Below the pieces are notes generated by a model, which saw nothing but the letters and a program-made list of their open reading frames with translations, had not been told where the DNA came from and ran no database searches. A DNA stretch of 48,214 nt. It comes from SXRF01 sp964624555. Lineage in GTDB: Bacteria > Pseudomonadota > Alphaproteobacteria > Rickettsiales > SXRF01. Below are positions 7,484 to 15,608 of the stretch, piece after piece (position 1 is the first letter of the stretch; each line of letters starts with the position of its first letter). A program made the translations under genes and the position numbers. Location: positions 1 through 48,214 of the forward strand of contig CAZUXB010000014.1 in the NCBI GenBank assembly GCA_964624555.1. The letters are read 5' to 3'.

Positions 7484-8620
7484 CTAAAACTGGGTTTTGT
7501 GAATGTCGAGCATCGGCATGGCAGCATAGGATTTTGCCTTGGCCCCGTCTTTCCCCATCTCGTACTGTTTTATAACAAGGCGCAGGTTCGCCGGGTTATC
7601 CGACTCGGCAAGGGCCACCTGTTCAGTAATAAGGCCTCTGCAATACATCTCAAACAAATTCTGCTCAAAAGTCTGCATCCCGCTATCATGTCCTTTTTCT
7701 ATATGCTCACGGATCTCTTTTATCCGCCCTTCGGCAATTAAATCAGGTATAATACCCCGGTTGAGCATGATCTCCACCGCAAGGCTGCGGCCATTTTTGG
7801 TATTGGTCACCAAACGCTGGGAAACTATCCCGCGAAGATTCAAAGAAAGGTTCAGCAGCACCTGCTTATGTTTTTCTTCCGGGAAAAAATTAATCACACG
7901 CTCAATGGCCTGGTTCGAGTTGTTGGCATGAAGTGTAGCAAGGCACAAATGCCCGGTTTCAGCAAATACAATAGCGTGCTCCATGGTCTCACGGTCACGT
8001 ATTTCACCAATTACAATAATATCCGGGGCCTGGCGCAGAGTATTCTTAAGCGCCACCTCAAAAGAAACTGTATCTATACCCACATCACGCTGGGTAAAGA
8101 TACATTTATTATGCTCATGGACAAATTCTATGGGGTCTTCGATAGTTACAATATGACCAGGTGCGCCATTGATATTACGGTATCCCAACATAGAAGCAAG
8201 GGAGGTTGATTTTCCAGACCCGGTTGCCCCAACCACTAAAATAAGACCGCGCTTTTCCAAAATCAAATCAGCATATACTTTGGGAAGCCCAAGCTGTTCC
8301 ATTGTTGGTATCGTAGTACGGATACGGCGCAAAACAATCCCGGTTCTATTGCGCTGGCGGAAAACATTCATACGGAAACGGGCATCATTCCACACTATCG
8401 CCGTATTATACTCATGTTTCGACTCGAACTCTGCTATTGCATCCGGGGTCAGCAACTCGCGCAATATATAATCCATATCATCCTGGGTAATCTTATCCGC
8501 TTCCTGGGCCTCAATATTACCGCTAAGACGTAAAGAAGGAGGCATCCCAACCGTAAAGTAACAGTCAGATGCTTTGTTCATTACAAAATCTGCAAGAATC
8601 GAATTCAGGTTAACCGGCAT
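7484..8620 (-). CDS. pilU: PilT/PilU-family twitching ATPase (PilU-like)
   Basis: 378 aa, hexameric type IV pilus retraction ATPase family. N-terminal PAS-like domain with KASDCYFTVGMPPSLRL, arginine-rich FRMNVFRQRNRTGIVLRRI, Walker A GATGSGKST at 131-139, Asp box TIEDPIEF, Walker B APDIIVIGEIRD and His box GHLCLATLHANN. The C-terminal SGMQTFEQNLFEMYCRGLI resembles PilU more than PilT, which is the basis for the symbol. PilU cannot retract pili alone in studied species but assists PilT. It lies 17 bases downstream of pilT in the same operon. Pilus assembly genes (pilB, pilC, pilQ) are not in the window. The ortholog assignment to PilU is moderately sure, the family certain. Confidence 0.9.
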   Translation of the reverse strand: MPVNLNSILADFVMNKASDCYFTVGMPPSLRLSGNIEAQEADKITQDDMDYILRELLTPDAIAEFESKHEYNTAIVWNDARFRMNVFRQRNRTGIVLRRIRTTIPTMEQLGLPKVYADLILEKRGLILVVGATGSGKSTSLASMLGYRNINGAPGHIVTIEDPIEFVHEHNKCIFTQRDVGIDTVSFEVALKNTLRQAPDIIVIGEIRDRETMEHAIVFAETGHLCLATLHANNSNQAIERVINFFPEEKHKQVLLNLSLNLRGIVSQRLVTNTKNGRSLAVEIMLNRGIIPDLIAEGRIKEIREHIEKGHDSGMQTFEQNLFEMYCRGLITEQVALAESDNPANLRLVIKQYEMGKDGAKAKSYAAMPMLDIHKTQF

Positions 8621-8637
8621 TTTCCAAAATCCTAAAT

Positions 8638-9750
8638 TTAAAAACCACTATTCTTACTTCTAACCCCGGAGCTTTGATCACCCGACCGGCTGGCGCGTTC
8701 TGCAATATTTTCAGAATCATCCGAAGTGCTGGTGCTCAGGGCAGCACGTGCAGTATCCTCCGTTATGATATCCTGGTTCAGGAGGTTATATATACAGTCT
8801 TTCATAGTAATCATTCCCAGTTTACCACCCATCTGGATCAAGGAATAAAGCTGGGATATACGAGCTTCACGGATAAGGTTACGAACTGCCGGAGTACCAA
8901 GCATAATTTCATGCGCAGCTATACGGCCACCATCTTTATTTTTAAGTAATGACTGGGTAATAACCGCTTCAAGGGATATGGAAAGCATGGCACGTACCAT
9001 TTCCTTATCGCCGGAAGGAAACACGTCTATAATACGGTCAATAGTTTTAGGGGCTGAGTTGGTATGCAGTGTCCCCATCACCAAGTGCCCGGTCTCGGCC
9101 GCAGTAAGGGCAAGCTGGATGGTTTCTATATCGCGCAACTCGCCTACCAGAATCACGTCCGGGTCTTCACGCAAGGCACTACGCAACGCCTTGGCAAACG
9201 AGCGGGTATTTTTTCCTACTTCACGCTGGTTGACCAATGATTTCTTTGAAGAATGGATAAACTCAACCGGATCTTCAATAGTTATTATATGCTTGGCATC
9301 GTTAGTATTGATATGATTTATCATCCCGGCAAGGGTGGTTGATTTACCCGAACCAGTCGGGCCAGTAATCAAAATCAACCCCTTATGCAATGAGCATAGC
9401 TTGGTCATAATCGGCGGCGCTCCAAGCTCTTCTAAGCTCAGTACGCGGTTGGGAATACTCCTGAGAACAGCAGCAGCACCATTTAATGTGTTGAAGGCAT
9501 TGACGCGGAAACGCAGATCCTTACCAAAAGAAATAGCGAAATCCAGCTCATAATCACGCTCATAATCAGCGCGCTGCTGCTCCGTCATAATAGAATGCAA
9601 CATCTGCTTAACTGCATCGCCAGTTAAGGGGTCGCCTTTATAAGGCACCATATCACCATGAATACGCAGAATCGGAGGGCTACCTGCGGATAAATGCAAG
9701 TCGGACGCTTTGTTCTTTTGGGTAAAAACCAGTAGGTCGGTGATTTCCAT
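8638..9750 (-). CDS. pilT: Type IV pilus retraction ATPase PilT
   Basis: 370 aa. N-terminal domain with KASDLHLSAGSPPILRIHGD; Walker A GPTGSGKST at 130-138; Asp box TIEDPVEF; Walker B DPDVILVGELRD; His box GHLVMGTLHT at 221-230; and the PilT-specific C-terminal helix PAVRNLIREARISQLYSLIQMG, close to the canonical AIRNLIRE motif needed for retraction. A Ser/Asp-rich tail of about 25 residues follows the usual end. The protein powers pilus depolymerisation at the inner membrane. It is followed by pilU, and preceded on the same strand by the OstA-TPR gene, with a class C repeat between them. Confidence 0.95.
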   Translation of the reverse strand: MEITDLLVFTQKNKASDLHLSAGSPPILRIHGDMVPYKGDPLTGDAVKQMLHSIMTEQQRADYERDYELDFAISFGKDLRFRVNAFNTLNGAAAVLRSIPNRVLSLEELGAPPIMTKLCSLHKGLILITGPTGSGKSTTLAGMINHINTNDAKHIITIEDPVEFIHSSKKSLVNQREVGKNTRSFAKALRSALREDPDVILVGELRDIETIQLALTAAETGHLVMGTLHTNSAPKTIDRIIDVFPSGDKEMVRAMLSISLEAVITQSLLKNKDGGRIAAHEIMLGTPAVRNLIREARISQLYSLIQMGGKLGMITMKDCIYNLLNQDIITEDTARAALSTSTSDDSENIAERASRSGDQSSGVRSKNSGF

Positions 9751-9772
9751 ATTAGTTCCTTTAGTTAGAGCC

Positions 9773-9848
9773 CAGAGTTCGGAGGTCGGAGATCAGAGAG
9801 AAGATTTTTCCTCTTTACTGACCTCTGGCCCCTGGCCACTGACCTCTG
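9773..9848. repeat. Class C imperfect hairpin element between OstA-TPR gene and pilT
   Basis: CAGAGTTCGGAGGTCGGAGA with ATCAGAG on one side and CTGACCTCTGGCCCCTGG with CCACTGACCTCTG on the other form an imperfect stem around a T-rich centre. Internal units of GGTC/GACC repeat several times. The arm ends next to the stop of the OstA-TPR gene at 9849. Similar layouts with other sequences lie at 25104-25169, 30409-30496 and 40246-40289. Confidence 0.65.
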
Positions 9849-11777
9849 CTACCTATTAGAACTAATAAAAGTTAATCTTTGCTGAATATTTTCAATATTT
9901 CCTGGTATTTTTTCACCACGCGCCGCCGCCTCGACCAACTGACGGTACAACTTAGCAGCTTCATCATAATTCTTCTGTTTATCCAACATGATAGCCAAAT
10001 TATAACGATAAACCAGATTCTCAGGAGCAAGGGAAACAGCGCGGAACATTTTTTCAATCGCCCTGTCCTTCTCACCTAATTTCTGATATATAACAGCAAT
10101 TTGCGCAGGTATTGTGCTAAAACCAGGATTTTTATCCTCCAGCTTCTCCAATTCAACCAATGCTTCATGCGGGGCCTCATCGGAAAGCATTACCAGAAAA
10201 TTATTGAACCCATCACGGTGCTGGGGGTTAATGGCAAGCAACCGGCTATATAAAGGCCGTGCCTTATCGAACTGGCGCGCCCTATGATATAACGTAGCCA
10301 AACCAAACAATGCCTGCGTATTGTCAGGAGAACTTGCCAGTATATTTTTATATGTTTCAATCGCTGCATCACTCTGCCCGGCATTGATCTGGTCATAGGC
10401 CGTCTCCAGCTCATAATCCATATTTAGTTTTGGTGTCTTGTTTTCGACCTTGATCCCCAGAGTATCATTCGCTACCGCAGGAGCCTCATCAGCCTTGAAC
10501 AAATCATGCATATCACGGGTGTGATTCATGCTGATCGGCGCAACAGGCTTAGCCTTTTCTTTTTTTACCGCACGGGGAGCAACTTTATTCAACAATGCCC
10601 GGCTTTCCCGCGGCAATTCATCCACCGGCTCAGAAGTTTCTTCATCATCGGACTCTTCTTCTGTTTTCTTTGGCACAACTTTAGAGACTGGTTTCTTTGC
10701 TGCTTTTGCCGGTTTCGTTTCCTTGGCCTTAGTTGTATCCTTACTGTCTTTAGCTGAATTTTCTTCCTTAGCGGAACTTTCTTCTTTAGCAGCCTGGTCA
10801 GGAGTTGCGGTATCATTTGCCTTTAAGAGCGAGGGATCAACCGGGGCAGTGATTTTTTTCAGATCCACCAAGTTACCGCTATCACCCCCAATATTTTTAT
10901 TCTTCAGCAGGTCAAACAGGTTTGGTTCAACTACTGGAGTTACTTCTGGAGCAATGGTGTTAACATCATCCTTTGCGGCTGGTGCGGCTGGCGTTGCTTC
11001 CAGAACTGCAATAGGAGCAGCATCTGCTTTTGTTTCAGGTGCTGCCGGAACTGCATCTTGTACTGGTGCGGCAGGAACGGATGGCGGCGCTGGTGGAGAA
11101 TCTGTTTTATTATTATCATCTGGAAGAGCTATAATTGGTTGCATAGAGGCGGCAGGCTTTTCATCCTGGAGGGCGGCTTCCCCGGCTGCCGGGGAAAGAG
11201 CGGCAAATTTACTGGTAACATCATCATGCGGGTCACTGATTAAATCAGAAAGCAGGCGGTCGAACAGGGATTTTTCTTTTGCTGCCTGCTCAACTTTTTT
11301 CTCCTTGCTGATTTTCTTATTTTCAACAGCCATGAAGCTGCTGTTAGCTGCAAATTTCTGCCTCAGGCTGCCTATAACACCTGTCTTCAACTCATCCTTT
11401 ATATCAAGCTTATCAACAAACTTAACATTACCGCTCGGCTCCAGGATAACAACGTTGCCACTAGCTTTTACAGTATCTTTTTTCTGGTCATACTCGATTA
11501 AATCAGCCCTTATGATGGTTTCACCCTGCTCAATCTCCACCTTGCCTTTAATAAAAACCAAAGATTTCTTAGGATCGTAATCCAGCCTTTCCGCAGCAAA
11601 AAAACTCGGCAGGGTAGCCGGCAGGGAAGCAATGTTGGGAACAGTTACCTTAAGAGGGGAAGCAAGCCAGCCTTCGCGATCAACAAAGGCGCCGCCAGAA
11701 ACCGGACTCAATAGGCCTCCACAAACAACCAGTAAAACCAGCGATTTACGGTTTATCACCTTGGATACATACTTCAT
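9849..11777 (-). CDS. OstA/LptA-like domain fused to TPR domain
   Basis: 642 aa. Residues 1-30 form a signal peptide (KSLVLLVVCGGLLSPVSGGA). Residues about 58-150 match the OstA beta-jellyroll repeat found in LptA and the LptD N-terminus: AAERLDYDPKKSLVFIKGKV, then IEYDQKKDTVKASGNVV and LEPSGNVKFVDKLDIKDEL. Residues about 150-450 are a low-complexity Ala/Pro/Lys/Glu linker. Residues about 453-642 contain four to five TPR units (for example AIETYKNILASSPDNTQALFGLATLYHRA). The protein is thus probably periplasmic, with a lipopolysaccharide-transport-type domain and a protein-interaction domain. It is upstream of pilT and pilU on the same strand. I know no named family with this exact order. A role in pilus or envelope assembly is inference from context. 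Confidence 0.85.
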   Translation of the reverse strand: MKYVSKVINRKSLVLLVVCGGLLSPVSGGAFVDREGWLASPLKVTVPNIASLPATLPSFFAAERLDYDPKKSLVFIKGKVEIEQGETIIRADLIEYDQKKDTVKASGNVVILEPSGNVKFVDKLDIKDELKTGVIGSLRQKFAANSSFMAVENKKISKEKKVEQAAKEKSLFDRLLSDLISDPHDDVTSKFAALSPAAGEAALQDEKPAASMQPIIALPDDNNKTDSPPAPPSVPAAPVQDAVPAAPETKADAAPIAVLEATPAAPAAKDDVNTIAPEVTPVVEPNLFDLLKNKNIGGDSGNLVDLKKITAPVDPSLLKANDTATPDQAAKEESSAKEENSAKDSKDTTKAKETKPAKAAKKPVSKVVPKKTEEESDDEETSEPVDELPRESRALLNKVAPRAVKKEKAKPVAPISMNHTRDMHDLFKADEAPAVANDTLGIKVENKTPKLNMDYELETAYDQINAGQSDAAIETYKNILASSPDNTQALFGLATLYHRARQFDKARPLYSRLLAINPQHRDGFNNFLVMLSDEAPHEALVELEKLEDKNPGFSTIPAQIAVIYQKLGEKDRAIEKMFRAVSLAPENLVYRYNLAIMLDKQKNYDEAAKLYRQLVEAAARGEKIPGNIENIQQRLTFISSNR

Positions 11778-11937
11778 ATAGTTTCAGACAACGAAAAAAA
11801 GATTGTGGCACACACTATGTTGTACACGATGATTACATTAAACAAAACAATAAAAACATTTTTATGTCAGCTTTGCTGTGGCATATTAATTGCTCATAAT
11901 TTGTAAGCTACATTACGTTTAAATTTGATTAAAATTT

Positions 11938-12240
11938 ATGGCGCAAATAAAATTTTTTTTAATAACCCTGATATTACTTACCGGATATTTTGTGCTGCCG
12001 GTAGGGCCAGCCTTTGCCAGCGCACAACGTTTTATCCCGTTACCACCAGCCAATCGATTGCAGGCAAGCAAGCCCTTAATCTCGCCAGCACCAAAATTTT
12101 TCCCACTGCCTCAGGCACGTTATGGCACGCCTTCGCAGGCACCGGCAAACACGCTTCCCAGCGCTAGTTTAAACGGCAAAGCCAATATGTCGCCCGAACA
12201 GGCGCAACAATTACTTTCCATTTTCAGCGGGAACAAATAG
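11938..12240 (+). CDS. Small secreted proline-rich protein
   Basis: 100 aa. Residues 1-28 form a convincing signal peptide (FFLITLILLTGYFVLPVGPAFA, cleavage before SAQ). The mature part is Pro/Ala-rich and ends with SPEQAQQLLSIFSGNK, a short amphipathic helix. No family is recognised. There is no clear Shine-Dalgarno sequence before the ATG, and another frame is also open from 11925, so the call rests on the signal peptide and on position nine bases before pyrD. It may be co-transcribed with pyrD. The 160-bp gap upstream (11778-11937) is AT-rich and must carry the promoters for this gene and for the divergent OstA-TPR gene. Confidence 0.6.
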   Translation: MAQIKFFLITLILLTGYFVLPVGPAFASAQRFIPLPPANRLQASKPLISPAPKFFPLPQARYGTPSQAPANTLPSASLNGKANMSPEQAQQLLSIFSGNK

Positions 12241-12249
12241 ACTGGCGCA

Positions 12250-13332
12250 ATGTCAGCATTATTTTCATTAGCTCGTCCGTTTATCCATGCCTTGCCGCCA
12301 GAGGTGGCACATAATATGGGTTTGTGCGCGCTTTCTTGTGGCCTGCTGCCCACCTGCCCGGTGAAAAATTCGCCGCTGCTTACGCAGAATATTTTTGGTT
12401 TGGAGTTTAAAACACCTCTCGGCCTTGCCGCCGGGTTTGATAAAAATGCGGTTGCGGTGAATGCGCTGCTTAAGCAGGGTTTCGGTTTCGTCGAAGCGGG
12501 AACGGTCACCCCCCTGCCCCAGAGCGGCAATCCCAAACCGCGTATCTTCCGCCTTCCCGAAGATAATGCAGTCATCAACCGTCTTGGTTTTAACAATGGC
12601 GGTTTAGAAAATTTTGTGAAAAATTTTTCGCAGCATGATAAAGCTCTGGGCATTGCCGGGGCCAATATCGGCAAGAATAAAGATACGGAAAATGCCGCAG
12701 AAGACTATGTGAAAGGTTTAAATGCGGTCTATGAATTCGCCGATTATATAACCATCAATATTTCTTCGCCAAACACTAAAGGACTGCGTAACCTGCAACA
12801 AAAAGCAGCATTGACCAACTTACTTTCCGAGATGGCAAATGCACGCAAGGGGCTTGCTGCAAAATATAACCGCACGGTTCCCCTGCTCCTTAAAATTGCG
12901 CCGGATATAAATGCGGAGGAGCGCGAGGATATCGCAGCAGCGGTCATAGAAAATTCGCTTGATGGAATTATCATAAGCAACACCACCATCAGCCGCCCGG
13001 ATTTTTTAAGGAGCACACATAAAACTGAAACTGGCGGCCTCAGCGGCGCGCCGCTCTTTGAACTTTCCACCCAGTCGCTCGCTGAAATGTATAAACTGGT
13101 CGGCAAAAAAATTCCGCTGATCGGTGTCGGTGGAATTTCATCGCCAGCAGATGCCTACGCAAAAATCCGCGCCGGTGCAGCGCTGGTGCAACTCTACAGC
13201 GCCCTCGTTTATCAGGGTTTTGGATTAGTGCGCGCCATCAACGAAGAACTGCCCATCCTCCTTGCAAAAGACGGTTTTAGAAATGTTGGCGAGGCGGTTG
13301 GAACTACCCCCTCCCTAGCCCTCCCCCGCTAA
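12250..13332 (+). CDS. pyrD: Dihydroorotate dehydrogenase (quinone), class 2
   Basis: 360 aa. Oxidises dihydroorotate to orotate with ubiquinone in pyrimidine synthesis. The N-terminal helices (residues 1-40, FSLARPFIHALPPEVAHNMG) are the membrane/quinone-binding extension of class 2 enzymes. The FMN barrel shows GLAAGFDKNA, GFVEAGTVTPLPQSGNPKPR, RLGFNNGG, ISSPNTKGLR with the catalytic Ser region near residue 175, SNTT and IGVGGISS with LYSALVYQGF. The last nine or so residues (GTTPSLALPR) are encoded by a class A repeat that contributes the stop codon, so the natural C-terminus has been replaced or extended. It follows the secreted-protein gene by nine bases. Confidence 0.95.
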   Translation: MSALFSLARPFIHALPPEVAHNMGLCALSCGLLPTCPVKNSPLLTQNIFGLEFKTPLGLAAGFDKNAVAVNALLKQGFGFVEAGTVTPLPQSGNPKPRIFRLPEDNAVINRLGFNNGGLENFVKNFSQHDKALGIAGANIGKNKDTENAAEDYVKGLNAVYEFADYITINISSPNTKGLRNLQQKAALTNLLSEMANARKGLAAKYNRTVPLLLKIAPDINAEEREDIAAAVIENSLDGIIISNTTISRPDFLRSTHKTETGGLSGAPLFELSTQSLAEMYKLVGKKIPLIGVGGISSPADAYAKIRAGAALVQLYSALVYQGFGLVRAINEELPILLAKDGFRNVGEAVGTTPSLALPR

Positions 13333-13388
13333 AGCGGGAGAGGGGATAAGAAGAATTCCCTCTCCCAAAGGGAGAAGGAGAAGGTGGC
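13305..13388. repeat. Dispersed palindromic repeat, class A, copy 3, overlapping pyrD end
   Basis: CCCCCTCCCTAGCCCTCCCC with CGCTAAAGCGGGAGAGGGG and then CCCTCTCCCAAAGGGAGAAGG. Its first 28 bases are the last codons and stop of pyrD. The rest lies in the gap before the 86-aa gene. Confidence 0.85.
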
Positions 13389-13441
13389 ACCAATAATTAA
13401 TAATATAATACAGCATATTAACATTGTCACAAAAGCTTAAC

Positions 13442-13470
13442 TTGTTAATTAACCACCATATTATTAGAAT
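13442..13470 (+). promoter_or_regulatory. Candidate sigma-70 promoter of the 86-aa gene
   Basis: TTGTTA at 13442-13447 and TAGAAT at 13465-13470 are separated by 17 bases. The 86-aa gene starts 31 bases after the -10 box. The surrounding sequence is AT-rich. The fit is good but unproven. Confidence 0.5.
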
Positions 13471-13501
13471 CAAGGCAGTTTAATATTTAAGGAGAGAAGT
13501 T

Positions 13502-13762
13502 ATGAGTGTGGCAACAGATACACAAGAATATTGGGCAAAAAGATATGCTAGAGAATTAAAGGAAAAATATGGTAGCGCTGATGCAGCTGCTCAGCACATA
13601 GTTTCTCGACTCGGCCAAGATAGAGTACCTAATAGTGAGCGAGATGAGTTGGCATTGGCTGGTGGTGAAATATTCCCACATTCACAAAGAGTTGAACACA
13701 ATCTTCGCCAGGCCCTAACCGATGAACGAATAAGGCGTGGTGATTCTGGGCGCACAACATAG
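13502..13762 (+). CDS. Hypothetical protein (86 aa)
   Basis: 86 aa, mixed charged, beginning MSVATDTQEYWAKRYAREL and ending in an Arg/Asp/Ser-rich tail. A strong ribosome site AAGGAGAG stands seven bases before the ATG, and a good -10/-35 pair lies upstream, so the gene is well supported even though I do not recognise the family. Secondary structure looks mostly helical. There is no signal peptide or membrane helix. The gene is flanked on both sides by class A repeats (13305-13388 and 13777-13870), so it sits as an island between two repeats. Confidence 0.65.
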   Translation: MSVATDTQEYWAKRYARELKEKYGSADAAAQHIVSRLGQDRVPNSERDELALAGGEIFPHSQRVEHNLRQALTDERIRRGDSGRTT

Positions 13763-13776
13763 CAGTGCAACAAATA

Positions 13777-13870
13777 TCCCTTCTCCCTCTGGGAGAAGGT
13801 TAGGATGAGGGCTATCTATCGTGTTTACTTAGCCCTCACCCCGCCCCTCTCCCAGAGGGAGAGGGAGAAG
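13777..13870. repeat. Dispersed palindromic repeat, class A, copy 4
   Basis: ATCCCTTCTCCCTCTGGGAG, AAGGTTAGGATGAGGGCTA, a short spacer, TAGCCCTCACCCCGCCCCTC and TCCCAGAGGGAGAGGGAGAA. It is nearly the same as copy 2 at 7369. It fills the gap between the convergent 86-aa and DUF2155 genes. Confidence 0.9.
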
Positions 13871-13879
13871 AAGAGAGCA

Positions 13880-14440
13880 CTACTCCAGATTCTTCTTATT
13901 CTCACACGACAGAACAGTGATGTCGTAGACCGGGTGTTCGAGGGCAGAGAGGCCGGGGCTGGAAGAAAGCATCCAGCCTAGGAATATCTGTTTGGGTTCC
14001 TCGCCGGTTTTTATTTCGCGCACTTCCAACAGGGCGGCATTTTCCGGGCGTTCATCAGGCGGCGATTTCACACATTTACGGGCGATAATTTCTAAATTCT
14101 CAAAAGTGGAGACAGTGCCGAGCGGTACTTCAAAGGTCGAAACCCGGCCCACCACTTTGTTCAGGCCACGCAGCAGCACCATATTACTTGGCACCAGAGG
14201 CGCTTCCTTTTTTATATCTTCCTGTGCCTGTTTATCGCCGCTTTCAGTTTGAACAACAGGCTTTTCCTCACCACGCTTGCGCAGGCGATGTTCCGGATTC
14301 AGCGCATCATCAAGATTCGACACCGGATCAGCAACCGGCTCATCATCCGGCGATTCGCTGGCCGGAATATCCATACTCTGCGCGTAAACAAGCAGCGGAC
14401 AAGATAACAAGGCAAGAATGAATGAGAGCCTAAACAGCAC
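13880..14440 (-). CDS. DUF2155 domain protein, periplasmic
   Basis: 186 aa. Signal peptide at residues 1-20 (LSFILALLSCPLLVYAQS). An acidic, Pro/Glu-rich linker reaches about residue 85. The DUF2155 domain follows: LLRGLNKVVGRVSTFEVPLG, LEIIARKCVKSPPDERPENAA, and IFLGWMLSSSPGLSALEHPVYDITVLSC. The paired cysteines and the FLGWM..SSP..AL.HPVYD pattern are the family signature in Alphaproteobacteria. The biochemical role is unknown to me. The gene follows mlaD by five bases in the same order seen in other alphas (NDUFA12-like, mlaD, DUF2155), which supports the assignment. Confidence 0.92.
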   Translation of the reverse strand: MLFRLSFILALLSCPLLVYAQSMDIPASESPDDEPVADPVSNLDDALNPEHRLRKRGEEKPVVQTESGDKQAQEDIKKEAPLVPSNMVLLRGLNKVVGRVSTFEVPLGTVSTFENLEIIARKCVKSPPDERPENAALLEVREIKTGEEPKQIFLGWMLSSSPGLSALEHPVYDITVLSCENKKNLE

Positions 14441-14445
14441 AAAAA

Positions 14446-14931
14446 TTACGGGGTGCCGGTAGCAGGAGCCGCAGATTTATTCTTGTCAACCCCGCCGCCG
14501 CTGAACATGAATTTACCGATCATCTCCTCAAGGTTGACCGCCGACTGGGTGAACTCGATCTTGTCGCCGCTGACCATCATTTTCTCTTCACCGCCGGGAG
14601 TTATCTGGATGAATTTGTCGCCAAGCAGGCCGCTGCTTACTATAGCTGCCGAAGAATCCTTAGGCAGCTTGGTGCTGCTGCGGATCTGCATCACTAAGAT
14701 GGCCTCATAGCTGTTGCCATCAAGCGTAATATCGGAAACAGTACCGATCTTCACCCCGCCGATGCGCACATCGCTGCCCAACGCAATGCCAGTAGCATTG
14801 GCGAAGTGAGCCTTTATGGCATAGCCGGCTTCCATTTTCATGCCACTGCCCTGATAGGCAAAAAATAAAAATATTCCGGCAACGGCAAGCACCACCGCCC
14901 CCATCAATGTTTCAATAATATTTTTCTGCAT
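14446..14931 (-). CDS. mlaD: Phospholipid transport substrate-binding protein MlaD
   Basis: 161 aa. One N-terminal membrane helix (ETLMGAVVLAVAGIFLFFAYQGSG), then an MCE domain at about 35-115 (YAIKAHFANATGIALGSDVRIGGVKIGTV, with GLLGDKFIQITPGG), and a Ser/Lys/Ala tail. MlaD hexamers bind phospholipid in the periplasm and pass it to the inner-membrane ABC transporter MlaFEB. The ATG start gives MQKNIIETLMG and has GGGAAAA just upstream; a TTG four codons earlier is rejected. mlaE and mlaF are not in the window, as is common in Alphaproteobacteria where mlaD travels with the complex I accessory gene. Confidence 0.93.
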   Translation of the reverse strand: MQKNIIETLMGAVVLAVAGIFLFFAYQGSGMKMEAGYAIKAHFANATGIALGSDVRIGGVKIGTVSDITLDGNSYEAILVMQIRSSTKLPKDSSAAIVSSGLLGDKFIQITPGGEEKMMVSGDKIEFTQSAVNLEEMIGKFMFSGGGVDKNKSAAPATGTP

Positions 14932-14990
14932 ACATTTTCCCAATTAGGTTTCAGCCGGAATATAACCATATTAAATAAAAAAATCCATAG

Positions 14991-15608
14991 CTATACTGTA
15001 ATAACCTTATCACTTATGGCATTTTGTTCATTGCCGTGCGGAAAACAAGGGCTTAAAAGCCCGGACATGCGCCCGATCGCCGCAACGCAGGCATCCTGAA
15101 GGCCTTTTTGGGGAATTGCCGCAGTGAATTCGGCCACCACCCCGCCCCATATTTCATCAGCTATTTTTTCCCGCACCATCCGGCTGGGTAATATATGGGC
15201 ATAGCGTTCGGCGAGGGAAATATAGAATATCACCAGCGGCGTTGCTGCGGAAACCTTCTGCGAGACCGCCAGATATTCCTCATAGGCGCGATGGGCGGCG
15301 CGGCGGTGTAATATCTGTTTGGGCACAAAATGCACGCAGAATTTCCGCAGGAATGGTGTTACGGAAAACAGCAATATGCCGAGCATCTGCACGATCAGCA
15401 GCCACGGAAACGCTATAACAATGCCATAAGCCCAGAAAATACCGGCAAGCAAACTGCCAAACACCAGCCCAGTGAGTAGAACATAGCTCTGGTAGCCATC
15501 ACTGGCGCAAGCAACCACCACCACTATCTCCGCGCTGGTTTTCTTCTCCGCCTCCATTACCGCCGAAGAAATAGCTTGTTTTTGTGTGCTGGTTAGTGCT
15601 TTTACCAT
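14991..15608 (-). CDS. TPM domain membrane protein (second of pair)
   Basis: 205 aa. The TPM domain (TLP18.3/Psb32/MOLO-1 fold) shows SSAVMEAEKKTSAEIVVVV at the N-terminus and LAERYAHILPSR with AIGRMSGLLSPC at the C-terminus. Two membrane helices (LLTGLVFGSLLAGIFWAYG and IAFPWLLIVQMLGILLFSV) are inserted between them. The ATG chosen overlaps the stop of the upstream TPM gene (ATGGTAA), so the two are coupled; an upstream in-frame start is only a reading through its Gly-rich tail. Function unknown; such proteins go with LemA and YgcG-type partners, as here. Confidence 0.88.
   Translation of the reverse strand: MVKALTSTQKQAISSAVMEAEKKTSAEIVVVVACASDGYQSYVLLTGLVFGSLLAGIFWAYGIVIAFPWLLIVQMLGILLFSVTPFLRKFCVHFVPKQILHRRAAHRAYEEYLAVSQKVSAATPLVIFYISLAERYAHILPSRMVREKIADEIWGGVVAEFTAAIPQKGLQDACVAAIGRMSGLLSPCFPHGNEQNAISDKVITV

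Noticed and set aside
10528..11580. 350-aa open frame opposite the OstA-TPR gene
   Set aside because: It mirrors the Ala/Pro/Lys-rich linker, is Ser/Ala/Phe-rich low-complexity, and has no start context or family motif.
13777..13870. Ordinary bidirectional terminator between convergent genes
   Set aside because: It matches the dispersed class A elements in sequence and length and lacks a T-run, although it might still stop transcription.
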